This document shows positions 1-7,041 of a stretch of 22,688 nucleotides of DNA, piece by piece. Position 1 is the first letter of the stretch. Each line of letters begins with the position of its first letter. Origin of the DNA: Chlamydiota bacterium (lineage in GTDB: Bacteria; Chlamydiota; Chlamydiia; Chlamydiales; JAJFMB01); contig JAJFMB010000029.1 of assembly GCA_021772355.1 (NCBI GenBank), positions 1-22,688 of the forward strand, read 5' to 3'. A model generated the notes under the pieces. The model saw only the letters and a program-made list of their open reading frames with translations, ran no database searches and was not told the DNA's origin. The position numbers and the translations under genes are program-made.

Positions 1-1559
1 CCTTAGTTGCAGTTCATGTTCTCTGCCACGCTTTTATAGACTACAAGGGGCATGTGATGGGTGCCCTCATGGAAAGGGACATGCGCAATGAGCTGTTTGA
101 GCATTACCAGTTGCTCTCTTTTAAATTTTATGATGAACACAGAACAGGTCAGCTCATGACGCGCATCTCGCACGATACGTACGATCTCGCTGAATTGTTT
201 CATCACGGTCCAGAAGATATTGTCATCTCTCTGCTGAATTTTATCGGAGCGTTTGTCATATTGACTGCTATCAATGTAAAGCTCGCTCTCATCGCACTAG
301 TGTTTTTGCCGATTATGGGCATTTATGGCTTTTGTATTAGCAGAAAAATGCATCACGCCTTGAAAAAGAGCAGAGATAGAATCGGAGATATTAATGCCCA
401 GGTGGAAGACACTCTGGCAGGAATCAGAGTGGTAAAATCCTTTACCAATGAAGTGGTTGAGAGTAAAAAATTTCAACACGAAAATAATCGTTTTGTCGAA
501 AGCAGAAAAGAGAGTTACAAGAGCGAGGCTTATTTTTACGATGGCTTAATCACTCTGACGCAACTCATGACCGTTGCAGTTGTCATCTTTGGGGCGACAA
601 GCATTGTTAAAGGATCCCTAGATTTAGCGGATTTACTGACATTTTTGCTCTATATCGGGATTTTAATTGAGCCGATAAAACGATTGAGTAATTTTATTAG
701 GCTGTATCAAGAGGGCATTACGGGTTTTGGCAGGTTTATGGACGCGTTAGAGGCAGAACCGGATATCAAAGATTCTGCCGATGCAAAAGAACTTAGCCAA
801 GTTCAGGGGAATATAGAATTTAGAAATGTCAGCTTCAAATATCGAGAAGGTTACGAGCATGTCCTAAAAAATGTATCTTTAACGTTGAACGCAGGAGAAT
901 ACGTTGCCTTGGTGGGATCCTCTGGAGTGGGAAAAACCACACTTTGTTCTTTGATCCCTCGATTTTATGACGTCGGTGCAGGAGAAATATTCATTGACGG
1001 CAAGAACATTAGAGGGCTAAAGCTTAAATCATTAAGGAAGCAGATAGGCCTTGTTCAGCAAGATGTGTATCTCTTTGCAGGTACTGTCTTAGAAAATATA
1101 CGGTACGGTAAATTAGATGCGACTGAAGAAGAGATCATCGTGGCCGCCAAAAAGGCGCATGCTCATGATTTTATCATGTCATTGCCTAACGGATATGCTA
1201 CAGATATTGGGCAAAGGGGAGTTAAGCTATCGGGCGGGCAAAAACAGCGCTTGAGCGTCGCGCGCGTTTTTTTGAAAAATCCCCCCATTGTTATTTTTGA
1301 TGAAGCAACGAGCTCACTGGATAATGAAAGCGAAAAAGCCGTGCAAGACTCTTTGGAAGAACTAATCGAGAATCGTACGACAATAGTCATTGCTCACCGC
1401 CTTACGACAATTCGCAATGCCAAAAGAATTTTGGTACTAACCGATAAGGGGATTAGGGAACAAGGGACCCACAAGGAGTTGATTGCCTTAAATGGAATCT
1501 ATGCTAATTTATACAACATGCAAGTAAGGATAGAAGATATCAACGAAGAAGGTAGCTGA
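1..1559 (+). CDS. ABC exporter, fused permease and ATPase (MsbA-like), 5' end outside window
   Basis: This is a homodimeric-type ABC exporter half-transporter that uses ATP to move lipids, drugs or peptides across the inner membrane. The frame is open from the left edge (first full codon at position 3), so the GTG at 54 is not the true start. About 518 residues are visible against the usual 570-600, so roughly the first TM helix or two is missing. The sequence has the coupling-helix motif RTGQLMTRISHD, TM segments around 220-340 and 550-690, then the nucleotide-binding domain: Walker A GSSGVGKTT (915-941), Q-loop near 1050, signature LSGGQ (1227-1241), Walker B followed by DEA near 1290-1310, and the H-loop (IVIAHR) near 1385. 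The ATPase is complete, so the gene is likely functional. The substrate cannot be told. The short gap of about 160 bases to the next gene allows co-transcription. Confidence 0.93.
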   Translation, partial: LVAVHVLCHAFIDYKGHVMGALMERDMRNELFEHYQLLSFKFYDEHRTGQLMTRISHDTYDLAELFHHGPEDIVISLLNFIGAFVILTAINVKLALIALVFLPIMGIYGFCISRKMHHALKKSRDRIGDINAQVEDTLAGIRVVKSFTNEVVESKKFQHENNRFVESRKESYKSEAYFYDGLITLTQLMTVAVVIFGATSIVKGSLDLADLLTFLLYIGILIEPIKRLSNFIRLYQEGITGFGRFMDALEAEPDIKDSADAKELSQVQGNIEFRNVSFKYREGYEHVLKNVSLTLNAGEYVALVGSSGVGKTTLCSLIPRFYDVGAGEIFIDGKNIRGLKLKSLRKQIGLVQQDVYLFAGTVLENIRYGKLDATEEEIIVAAKKAHAHDFIMSLPNGYATDIGQRGVKLSGGQKQRLSVARVFLKNPPIVIFDEATSSLDNESEKAVQDSLEELIENRTTIVIAHRLTTIRNAKRILVLTDKGIREQGTHKELIALNGIYANLYNMQVRIEDINEEGS

Positions 1560-1720
1560 CCTTCATTTTGTGAAGTGCATTCACGATACTGAGTGGAAAT
1601 TTGCCAGGCAACTGCGCTTGAAATATGGACATTACAAAGATACCGTTCGATGATCCAAGCGGAGAACCGCCCAGTGTTCAGAATCTCGAGATGGGAAAAA
1701 TATTCTGAAGGAGCTAATCG

Positions 1721-2593
1721 TTGCATCTGACCGCATCATTTAAGCAAAATATTTCCGCTACATTTGGAAAAAGTGGACAAGATTGGTTGCAAGAGCTTCC
1801 CAACATCGTTCTGAAATTAAAAGAGCGGTGGGGGCTCTCAGGAATTGATCCGTTTCCAAACATGACTTACCACTTTGTTGCTAAAGCAACGCAATTTCCT
1901 AATATTTCCGTTGTTCTAAAAATTGGCTGTGATAAAAAGCACATGCAGTATGAAGATGCTCTTTTAAAGCATTTTCAAGGAGAGGGAGCCGTTCGCGTCC
2001 TAGATTTCCAAAAAGACCTCAATGCTTTGCTCTTAGAGCAAGCAAATCCGGGACACACTCTGAAATCATTTTATCCTTCAAAGCTTGACATGGTCATGAA
2101 TGTGTATGGGAATGTCGTGCATAAAATCCATAGCCATACTCTTGGAAATACAAACCGTTTTCCTTCTATTTCTCAGTGGCTGGAAGCATTGGATAAAGCA
2201 GACTTTGACACACAACTTCTTCATTCTGCTAAAAACAAAAGGGATGCTCTGCTCTCGACGATGAATTCTCTGAAACTTCTGCACGGGGACTTACACCTGG
2301 ATAATATTTTAGAAAATGATGGGGAATGGATTTGCATCGACCCAAAAGGAGTGCTAGGAGAGCCTGAATTTGAGGCAGCAGCATTTGACATATTTGCTCC
2401 TTCCGAAATCGCAACTGCTTCTACGCCTCTTTTTTTAGAACGCATTGATAAACTTGCTAAAGTGATGCACCTTGCTCCTGATCGCCTTAGGGATTGGTTC
2501 TTTGTACGCCTCGTCTTATCAGCCGCTTGGTCATTAGAAGATGGCGGAGATCCATCTAAAGCAATCAAGCTCGCAACGCTATTGAAGAGGTAA
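1721..2593 (+). CDS. APH(6)/hydroxyurea-type antibiotic phosphotransferase
   Basis: This is a 290-residue kinase of the APH_6_hur family, which phosphorylates streptomycin at the 6 position in known resistance enzymes. What is visible is the ATP-lysine region VVLKIG (K67), the Brenner-type catalytic motif LHGDLHLDN (H188, D190, N195), and the family-typical Mg-binding segment IDPKG (D207) followed by GEPEFE. The start is TTG. It is chosen because an AAGGAG ribosome binding site lies 7 bases upstream and no ATG is well placed. The stop is 3 bases before the next gene, an acetyltransferase that also resembles aminoglycoside-modifying enzymes, so the two look like one transcription unit. The natural substrate is unknown. 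Relatives in environmental bacteria are often chromosomal and not proven resistance genes. Confidence 0.85.
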   Translation: MHLTASFKQNISATFGKSGQDWLQELPNIVLKLKERWGLSGIDPFPNMTYHFVAKATQFPNISVVLKIGCDKKHMQYEDALLKHFQGEGAVRVLDFQKDLNALLLEQANPGHTLKSFYPSKLDMVMNVYGNVVHKIHSHTLGNTNRFPSISQWLEALDKADFDTQLLHSAKNKRDALLSTMNSLKLLHGDLHLDNILENDGEWICIDPKGVLGEPEFEAAAFDIFAPSEIATASTPLFLERIDKLAKVMHLAPDRLRDWFFVRLVLSAAWSLEDGGDPSKAIKLATLLKR

Positions 2594-2596
2594 AAA

Positions 2597-3130
2597 ATGA
2601 AAGATAGAGAAATAAATTTTGAAACATTAAATGAGTCGCACTTTTCATTGATCCATCAGTGGTTTAACAAGCCGCATGTTCAAGGATTTTATTCCTTGAG
2701 AAATTGGAAAAAGGAAGACGTGTCTAAGAAATTGATGCCTTATATCAAGGGAGAAAAAGGGATATCGGGATTTATCGTTTCCCTTGGAAAAATGCCCATT
2801 GGCTATATTCAGAGTTGTCCCATCAAAGATCATCCCTGGGATAATCAAGACCTGCCTGATGATGTGGTTCAGGAGGCGGCAGGTTTTGATATTTTTATTG
2901 GAGAAGAAGAGTACCTAGGGAAAAATCTAGGCTCTCGGATTGTTGAAACCTTTTTGGAAAAACATATTTGGCCGCATTATCGCTATTGTCTAGCAGATCC
3001 TGACATTCGCAACGAGGCATCGATGCGTCTATTTGTAAAATGCGGATTCAAAGAGCATAAGCAAATCGCCAGCAAGGACGCCCTGCAACGCCCGGTCACT
3101 CTGCAGCTCTTTATCAAAGAGAGAATTTAA
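2597..3130 (+). CDS. GNAT acetyltransferase resembling aminoglycoside 6'-N-acetyltransferases
   Basis: The protein has 177 residues with the single-domain GNAT fold (Acetyltransf_8-like). The N-terminus (HFSLIHQWFNKPHVQGFY) matches the conserved start of AAC(6')-I and siderophore-type acetyltransferases. The acetyl-CoA binding region is in the second half (EEEYLGKNLGSRIVETFL), followed by a typical motif B segment ending NEASMRLFVKCGFKE. The acceptor may be an aminoglycoside, a polyamine or a siderophore intermediate; the sequence alone does not decide. It starts 3 bases after the APH(6)-like kinase stop and its ribosome binding site (GAAGAGG) lies inside that gene's end, so the two are very probably co-translated. 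Next downstream, after about 54 bases, is yqeY. Confidence 0.83.
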   Translation: MKDREINFETLNESHFSLIHQWFNKPHVQGFYSLRNWKKEDVSKKLMPYIKGEKGISGFIVSLGKMPIGYIQSCPIKDHPWDNQDLPDDVVQEAAGFDIFIGEEEYLGKNLGSRIVETFLEKHIWPHYRYCLADPDIRNEASMRLFVKCGFKEHKQIASKDALQRPVTLQLFIKERI

Positions 3131-3184
3131 CGTTGCCTCCAAAACAGAAAACCACGACAATTGCTAAAAAACCAGGAGGAACCT

Positions 3185-3616
3185 ATGACAATTGTAGAAA
3201 AGATTAATGAGGGAATCAAAGAGGCGATGCGAAGCAGGGATAAGATTAGACTGGATACTTTGCGGATGTTGAAGTCAAAAATCTTAACGGTCGACGCTCG
3301 GGGGAACCTGCCAGATGCGGATGTGATCAAGCTATTTAAAACGTATCATGGCAACCTTCAGGACGCGCTGGAACAATCCCACTCTCGACCTGAAAGTGTT
3401 GAGCGGCTGAAAAGCGAAATGGCGATTGTGCAGGAGTTTCTACCTAAAGCTCTTTCTTTTGAGGAAACTAAAAAGATTGTAGAGCAGGCGATTGTTGATT
3501 GCGGCGCAAAGACTAAAAAGGAGCTTGGCTTTGTCATGAAGAGCATTATGAAGATCAACAACACCGTTGACGGAAGGATGGCAAAAGATTTGGCTTCTCA
3601 GCTCCTAGAGGATTAA
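3185..3616 (+). CDS. yqeY: YqeY / GatB-YqeY domain protein
   Basis: The protein has 143 residues, the usual length of YqeY, a small all-helical protein related to the C-terminal tRNA-binding tail of the GatB amidotransferase subunit. Its exact role is not established. Typical segments are the amphipathic N-terminal helix (INEGIKEAMRSRDKIRLDTLRMLKS), the central helix ending IVQEFLPKALS, and the C-terminal AKDLASQLLED. A longer frame opens at the TTG at 3161, but the ATG at 3185 is preferred because AGGAGGA sits 4-5 bases before it and because homologues begin with a similar sequence. A diverged copy of its last 17 codons occurs again at 4304-4354. The SANT-domain gene follows after 15 bases on the same strand. 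Confidence 0.93.
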   Translation: MTIVEKINEGIKEAMRSRDKIRLDTLRMLKSKILTVDARGNLPDADVIKLFKTYHGNLQDALEQSHSRPESVERLKSEMAIVQEFLPKALSFEETKKIVEQAIVDCGAKTKKELGFVMKSIMKINNTVDGRMAKDLASQLLED

Positions 3617-3631
3617 GAGGGAGGTGTTGTT

Positions 3632-4228
3632 ATGGGTACTGTAGGTGGTCTAGGCTATTTAGACAGCTCAAGCATGTATTGTTCGGAGTCAATGGATGAA
3701 GAGACAGAGTCAGATGTTTCATTGGATGGGGCAGCTGTGCTTCCGGCAGATAATCCTTATTTGCAAAATAATTGGACCCCCCAGAAAGATTTTCATTTGA
3801 TTCGCCTGTTTTATGAAAAGGTAAATGCTCGGGAGCTTTCCAATTTGCAGGAGCTGAGGACGCATCAACCAATAGAGCTTTTTAATAGGCATGCATATAT
3901 CTTTTCCACTCAAGGAGAACCCTATTTGTGGATATTGCTTACAAATATGGGATGGACTATTAGTCAAGATCGCGACTTGGTGTTCTTAGCAAAAACGCAT
4001 AGTAACAATTGGGAGCAAGTGGCCAATTTTCTTAATCGCTCAGAGAGGGTGTGTGAGGAGCGGTGGTGTTTTCTCATGACCCTCAAAAGACAGATTGATG
4101 CGACCGGCGTTTTTAAGGACAGAAGTCAAGATGCTATCGAGTCTGGTTATGACGACTTGAATGCACTTCCTCCAGTATCTCCGCCTAAAAAGCCCTTGGA
4201 GAATAGAACGTTTAGCAGGTTGTCCTAG
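3632..4228 (+). CDS. Myb/SANT-like domain protein, possible host-directed effector
   Basis: This 198-residue protein has no signal peptide or membrane segment. Residues 108-152 fit the animal/plant Myb repeat: W108, W127 and W145 are spaced 18-19 residues apart, WT..QD..L opens helix 1, NNWEQVANFL forms helix 2, and RSERVCEERW matches the recognition-helix pattern R(S/T)xxQCxxRW including its cysteine. A second, more degenerate unit may begin at W48 (WTPQKD..LIRLF). The N-terminal 45 residues are Ser/Asp/Glu-rich and the C-terminal 25 are Pro/Lys-rich, so both ends look disordered. Bacteria rarely carry Myb/SANT domains; the likely roles are DNA or histone-tail binding in a host, or an ordinary bacterial DNA-binding protein. 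The start follows a good GGGAGG site, and the gene sits 15 bases after yqeY. It is bounded on the right by gene fragments. Confidence 0.75.
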   Translation: MGTVGGLGYLDSSSMYCSESMDEETESDVSLDGAAVLPADNPYLQNNWTPQKDFHLIRLFYEKVNARELSNLQELRTHQPIELFNRHAYIFSTQGEPYLWILLTNMGWTISQDRDLVFLAKTHSNNWEQVANFLNRSERVCEERWCFLMTLKRQIDATGVFKDRSQDAIESGYDDLNALPPVSPPKKPLENRTFSRLS

Positions 4229-4277
4229 GGGGATCAAGCACTGTCATGTGCTGTTAGTGATACGCCTTTTTATGAGA

Positions 4278-4302
4278 TCCTCTAAGATAATCACTTGGCC
4301 GC
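4278..4302 (-). repeat. 25-base exact copy of the 3' end of the ART-like gene at 5833-6321
   Basis: Positions 4278-4302 are identical to 5846-5870, which lies inside the last codons of the secreted ART-like gene (encoding GGQVIILED, minus strand). Outside this stretch the two sites do not align. The fragment is immediately followed by a fragment of yqeY. I read it as a recombination scar. Confidence 0.85.
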
Positions 4303-4303
4303 A

Positions 4304-4354
4304 ATTGATGAGAAGATGACGAAAGATCTAGCTTCTCAGCTTTTGGAAGGTTGA
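4304..4354 (+). pseudogene. Diverged copy of the last 17 codons of yqeY
   Basis: Read in frame, 4304-4354 gives IDEKMTKDLASQLLEG and a stop, matching the VDGRMAKDLASQLLED end of yqeY at 3566-3616. By hand count about 36 of 51 bases agree, and most differences are synonymous or conservative, so the copy was under protein-level selection in another genome or for a long time before truncation. It has no upstream coding sequence. The AAA ATPase gene on the other strand ends inside it, so its last residues (QPSKS) and stop are antisense to this remnant. Confidence 0.8.
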
Positions 4355-5658
4355 GTGAGTGACCACTTCCAATAGGGAAGCACAGTGATTTGCAAAGAGT
4401 CGAACTCCACTACCTCCTCTTCATATGTTGTGACGATAGTTGCTTGTTCTATCTCAAGTTCTTTGGCCGCCTCGACAAGAGCCTGGATTTCTCGTTTCCT
4501 TGTATCGGGGTCTTGTAATTGGGCACAGGCTTGAACTAGCTCTAGAGATCCATTCGGTCTTTGAGCAACAAAGTCTACCTCTTTGCCTGTACGGGTTTTA
4601 TAGTAAAAAATATTCTCATATTCTTGACGGCGCAGACAGATGTAAGTGGCGTTTTCTAGGCAAGCGCTAGCTTCTGTTTGAGGTTTGATAGAATACGCGT
4701 TGATAATTCCGGTGTCCACACAGTAAATTTTACTTGGGTTGACTTGTCTTTTCCTAGCGGAGAGTTCAAAAATTGGTATTGAGAAGAGTAAATAGGCGTC
4801 TTCGAAATATTCTAGGTATTCATACAGTCGGTTACGACTTAACGTTTCCCCTCGAGACTTTAAGATATGATATATCTTTGTCACACTTAAAGGAGATGCG
4901 ATGTTTTGCAGGCATTGGATTAAAAAGAGTTTAACTAAATGTGGGCTTGTTAAATTATGTCGGTCAATAACATCACGAAAAACCGCAGCGTTGACATAAG
5001 ATTGGATTATTCTTTGATGCATACTTTCAGTTGCGTCTAGAGTTTCCGGGAATCCCCCTTGCCATAGATAGGTTTGGCTGTGGTTTTTTAGGGCGGCTTC
5101 TTGCTTGCTGGTTAAATTGGAAATATCTCGAATTCCTCGATAGTCTAGATACTCTTCAAAACTTAAAGGAAATACCTCAGCAGCAAGGCATCGTCCGCGC
5201 AAGTTTGTGGCGATTTCACGGCTCAAAGACTTTGCAGATGAACCTGTAATAAATATTTCCATTTTTTCTTTATCGATGAGTCGCCTGATGAACTTCTCCC
5301 ACCCATCAACATTCTGGATCTCGTCAAAATAGAAAATGAGATCATCGGCATCGACGTGCTCGGGGAACATCTCGAAATAGACGTCGATAATGGTTTGAAA
5401 ATCATCTGAACTAAATCCGGAAAGACGGTCGTCATCGAAATTGATGTGACAAAGTTTATCTTTCTTTCTCCCTAAAGAGAGGGCCTCTTCCATGTGTTGG
5501 TACATCAGATAAGTTTTGCCAACTCTTCTCATCCCTATGAAGACCAAAGCTTTTCTGACATTTTTGGGTAGAGGAGCTAATGGCACGTGACGTTTAAAGA
5601 GAGAAGGTAGAGAGCTTTTTTGAAATTCTATTAGAATTTCTTTGATCCTTTGGCGCAT
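4336..5658 (-). CDS. AAA_14 / DUF4143 ATPase
   Basis: The 440-residue protein belongs to the common family with an N-terminal AAA_14 ATPase and a C-terminal DUF4143 region. The function of these ATPases is not settled; many are strain-variable and genomic-island associated. Visible features are Walker A GMRRVGKT (42-49), Walker B LIFYFDE (107-113), sensor-like ITGSSAK (137-143), the family segment AAEVFPLSFEEYLDYR, and DUF4143 from about 190 to 400 with SRNRLYEYLEYFEDAYLLF and the nuclease-like YYKTRTGKEVDFVA. The ATG at 5658 is preceded by AAAGGAG. Upstream are three palindromes on a 33-base period, suggesting binding by a repressor or by the protein itself. Its C-terminal codons run into a yqeY remnant, so the gene arrived, or was joined, by recombination. 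Confidence 0.92.
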   Translation of the reverse strand: MRQRIKEILIEFQKSSLPSLFKRHVPLAPLPKNVRKALVFIGMRRVGKTYLMYQHMEEALSLGRKKDKLCHINFDDDRLSGFSSDDFQTIIDVYFEMFPEHVDADDLIFYFDEIQNVDGWEKFIRRLIDKEKMEIFITGSSAKSLSREIATNLRGRCLAAEVFPLSFEEYLDYRGIRDISNLTSKQEAALKNHSQTYLWQGGFPETLDATESMHQRIIQSYVNAAVFRDVIDRHNLTSPHLVKLFLIQCLQNIASPLSVTKIYHILKSRGETLSRNRLYEYLEYFEDAYLLFSIPIFELSARKRQVNPSKIYCVDTGIINAYSIKPQTEASACLENATYICLRRQEYENIFYYKTRTGKEVDFVAQRPNGSLELVQACAQLQDPDTRKREIQALVEAAKELEIEQATIVTTYEEEVVEFDSLQITVLPYWKWSLTQPSKS

Positions 5659-5680
5659 GTTATTCTCCTTTTTCTTTATA

Positions 5681-5767
5681 TTAGCTTATTTTCGGAGCTA
5701 AATCAAGCAGTAATTAGCTCCCAAATAAAGCTAAAAATAGGTAGAAGTAGCTCCCAAAAAGAGCTAA
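5681..5767. promoter_or_regulatory. Three 21-base palindromes at exact 33-base spacing upstream of the AAA ATPase
   Basis: Units lie at 5681-5701, 5714-5734 and 5747-5767, separated by unrelated 12-base spacers. Units 1 and 2 have arms TTAGCT and AGCTAA around a 9-base centre; unit 3 has the first base changed but pairs one base pair further in (TAGCTC/GAGCTA). The first unit, read on the other strand, matches the second at 18 of 21 positions, so it is inverted relative to units 2 and 3. The nearest unit ends 22 bases from the ATPase start codon (minus strand), where it could overlap a promoter or leader. A period of about three helical turns places the sites on one DNA face, as expected of an operator array. 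The binding protein is not known. Confidence 0.75.
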
Positions 5768-5832
5768 ATTAGAAGGGGAGGTGAGTTAAATTTTTAGGTG
5801 TAAATAGGTGGAAATCTTGTCTGCCGATAAAG

Positions 5833-6321
5833 TTAGGAGATAGTGTCCTCTAAGATAATCACTTGGCCGCCGTAATATTCAATTGCCTCTTTCACGTTCT
5901 GGAAGCTCATTTTATCGAGGCAGTCGACAGGTTGCGTGGCCCGGTAGGTATGTCCAGTGGATTCGTTCTCAACAAGGGTGAACAGCTCGCTGCTCACTGT
6001 ATAAATATAGATGTCGCACTCCAATCGGTCTAACATCGATTGAGGAACTTCCATAATGACAATGCCTTCAATGATGTCGAGGTTGATCCCCTCGTCCGAA
6101 CTCCATGGAAAACTGTGGCCGGCGGCAAATGCGGGGAGATCGGTAGCATAGATGCCCGCTGGGGAATCGAGCTCCTCTTCAGGGGTATAGCGCAGTCGCG
6201 GCTCCAAGCGTTCAATGCCATCAGTGGAGGAGCCGTGATACAGAATTTCCTCTCCAGTCAGGAAGGAACTGAAACATAAAAATAAGATAATTAAAATATT
6301 TTTATTGGTAAATGGGGTCAT
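5833..6321 (-). CDS. Secreted ADP-ribosyltransferase-like protein (tentative)
   Basis: The protein has 162 residues. The first 23 form a clear Sec signal peptide (charged start, ILIILFLCFSSFLTG, cleavage near GEE). The mature part begins with LYHGSS followed by IERLEPR, then GIYATDLPAFAAGHSF. This YHGS...LEPR...YAT...A layout is seen in small ADP-ribosyltransferase/RNA 2'-phosphotransferase-like families, where the His/Tyr and the YAT strand line the NAD pocket. I do not see a confident catalytic Glu; E117 (LFTLVENEST region) is a candidate only. It lies 28 bases downstream of the argO-like gene on the same strand. A 25-base piece of its 3' end is repeated at 4278-4302. It could equally be a secreted protein of unknown function. 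Confidence 0.6.
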   Translation of the reverse strand: MTPFTNKNILIILFLCFSSFLTGEEILYHGSSTDGIERLEPRLRYTPEEELDSPAGIYATDLPAFAAGHSFPWSSDEGINLDIIEGIVIMEVPQSMLDRLECDIYIYTVSSELFTLVENESTGHTYRATQPVDCLDKMSFQNVKEAIEYYGGQVIILEDTIS

Positions 6322-6349
6322 AATGATTCAAATAATAACGTATTTATTA

Positions 6350-6958
6350 TTAAAGTGCAATTGCCAAGCTAATAGCAATGGCCCACATGGTTAGGGCGAT
6401 GAGGGTGTCGATGATTCTCCAGGAAGTGGGTTTGCTGAAGAACGGGGCTAAGAACCGGCTGCCGTAGCAGAGGGTGAAGAACCAGGCGAATGAGGCGGTG
6501 ATGGCGCCTAGGGCAAAGTGCGGTTGTTCGTTAAGGGGTTGTTGCGAGGCGATGCTTCCCATTAGAATGACGGTGTCTAGATAGACGTGGGGATTGAGCA
6601 GGCTTAGAGCGAGCAGGAGCAGCACAGTTTTTTTACGCGAGGGGAGCATCTGCTCGGTATCATGTGATAGGGTTTTCATTTCTAGAGCGGATTTTAGAGA
6701 AAGAGCTCCGTAAAGTGTTAAGAAGGCGATCGCAAAGTATTTGGTGATGAAGATGAATTGGGGGTAGGCAGAGATCACTTGGCCAAATCCTAAGACGCCA
6801 AAAGAGATGAGTAGCGCATCGACGAGCGAACACAACAAGGCTGTAAGCAAAAGATGTCTGCGCATAAGTCCTTGCCGAATCACAAAAGCGTTTTGCGCCC
6901 CGATTGCGATAATCAAACTTGCACTCGAAACAAATCCTTTCACTAAAGCTAAAGGCAT
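6350..6958 (-). CDS. argO: LysE/ArgO-family amino acid exporter
   Basis: The 202-residue integral membrane protein is of the LysE superfamily and likely exports arginine or lysine and toxic analogues. The N-terminus carries the family hallmark (KGFVSSASLIIAIGAQNAFVIRQGL), there are about six hydrophobic segments, and the conserved mid-region LLLLALSLLNPHVYLDTVILMGS includes the NPH/D pattern shared with E. coli ArgO. The ATG at 6958 is chosen over an in-frame TTG at 6964 because the AGGAG site is 7 bases from the ATG and would be only 1 base from the TTG. The divergent neighbour is an ArgP-type regulator, the known activator of argO in enterobacteria, which strongly supports the assignment. 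Confidence 0.9.
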   Translation of the reverse strand: MPLALVKGFVSSASLIIAIGAQNAFVIRQGLMRRHLLLTALLCSLVDALLISFGVLGFGQVISAYPQFIFITKYFAIAFLTLYGALSLKSALEMKTLSHDTEQMLPSRKKTVLLLLALSLLNPHVYLDTVILMGSIASQQPLNEQPHFALGAITASFAWFFTLCYGSRFLAPFFSKPTSWRIIDTLIALTMWAIAISLAIAL

Positions 6959-6985
6959 AATCAATCTCCTGGTAATAACGCTTCC

Positions 6986-7014
6986 ATTTTACCGTGGGAT
7001 AGAATATAAGTGAA
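6986..7014 (-). promoter_or_regulatory. Candidate promoter of the argO-like gene
   Basis: On the minus strand a TTCACT -35 (7009-7014) and a TAAAAT -10 (6986-6991) are separated by 17 bases, placing transcription start about 20 bases before the argO-like ATG. The region between the divergent argO and argP genes is only 83 bases, so a regulator bound here would affect both. Confidence 0.5.
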
Positions 7015-7041
7015 ATTAATAGAAATAATGAATGATTAGAT

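Noticed and set aside
54..56. GTG at 54 as the ABC exporter start
   Set aside because: The frame is open to the left edge and the residues before it continue the conserved TM/coupling region of exporters.
2221..2568. A 115-codon minus-strand ORF inside the APH-like gene
   Set aside because: It is antisense to a gene with intact catalytic motifs and has no recognisable domain.
5681..5767. CRISPR-like array of palindromic repeats
   Set aside because: Only three units, 12-base spacers, one unit inverted and no cas genes; an operator array explains it better.
6322..6349. A/T-rich inverted repeat (AATAATA/TATTATT) between the argO-like gene and the ART-like gene
   Set aside because: Seven-base A/T arms are expected by chance in such sequence, and no T-run or operator pattern follows.
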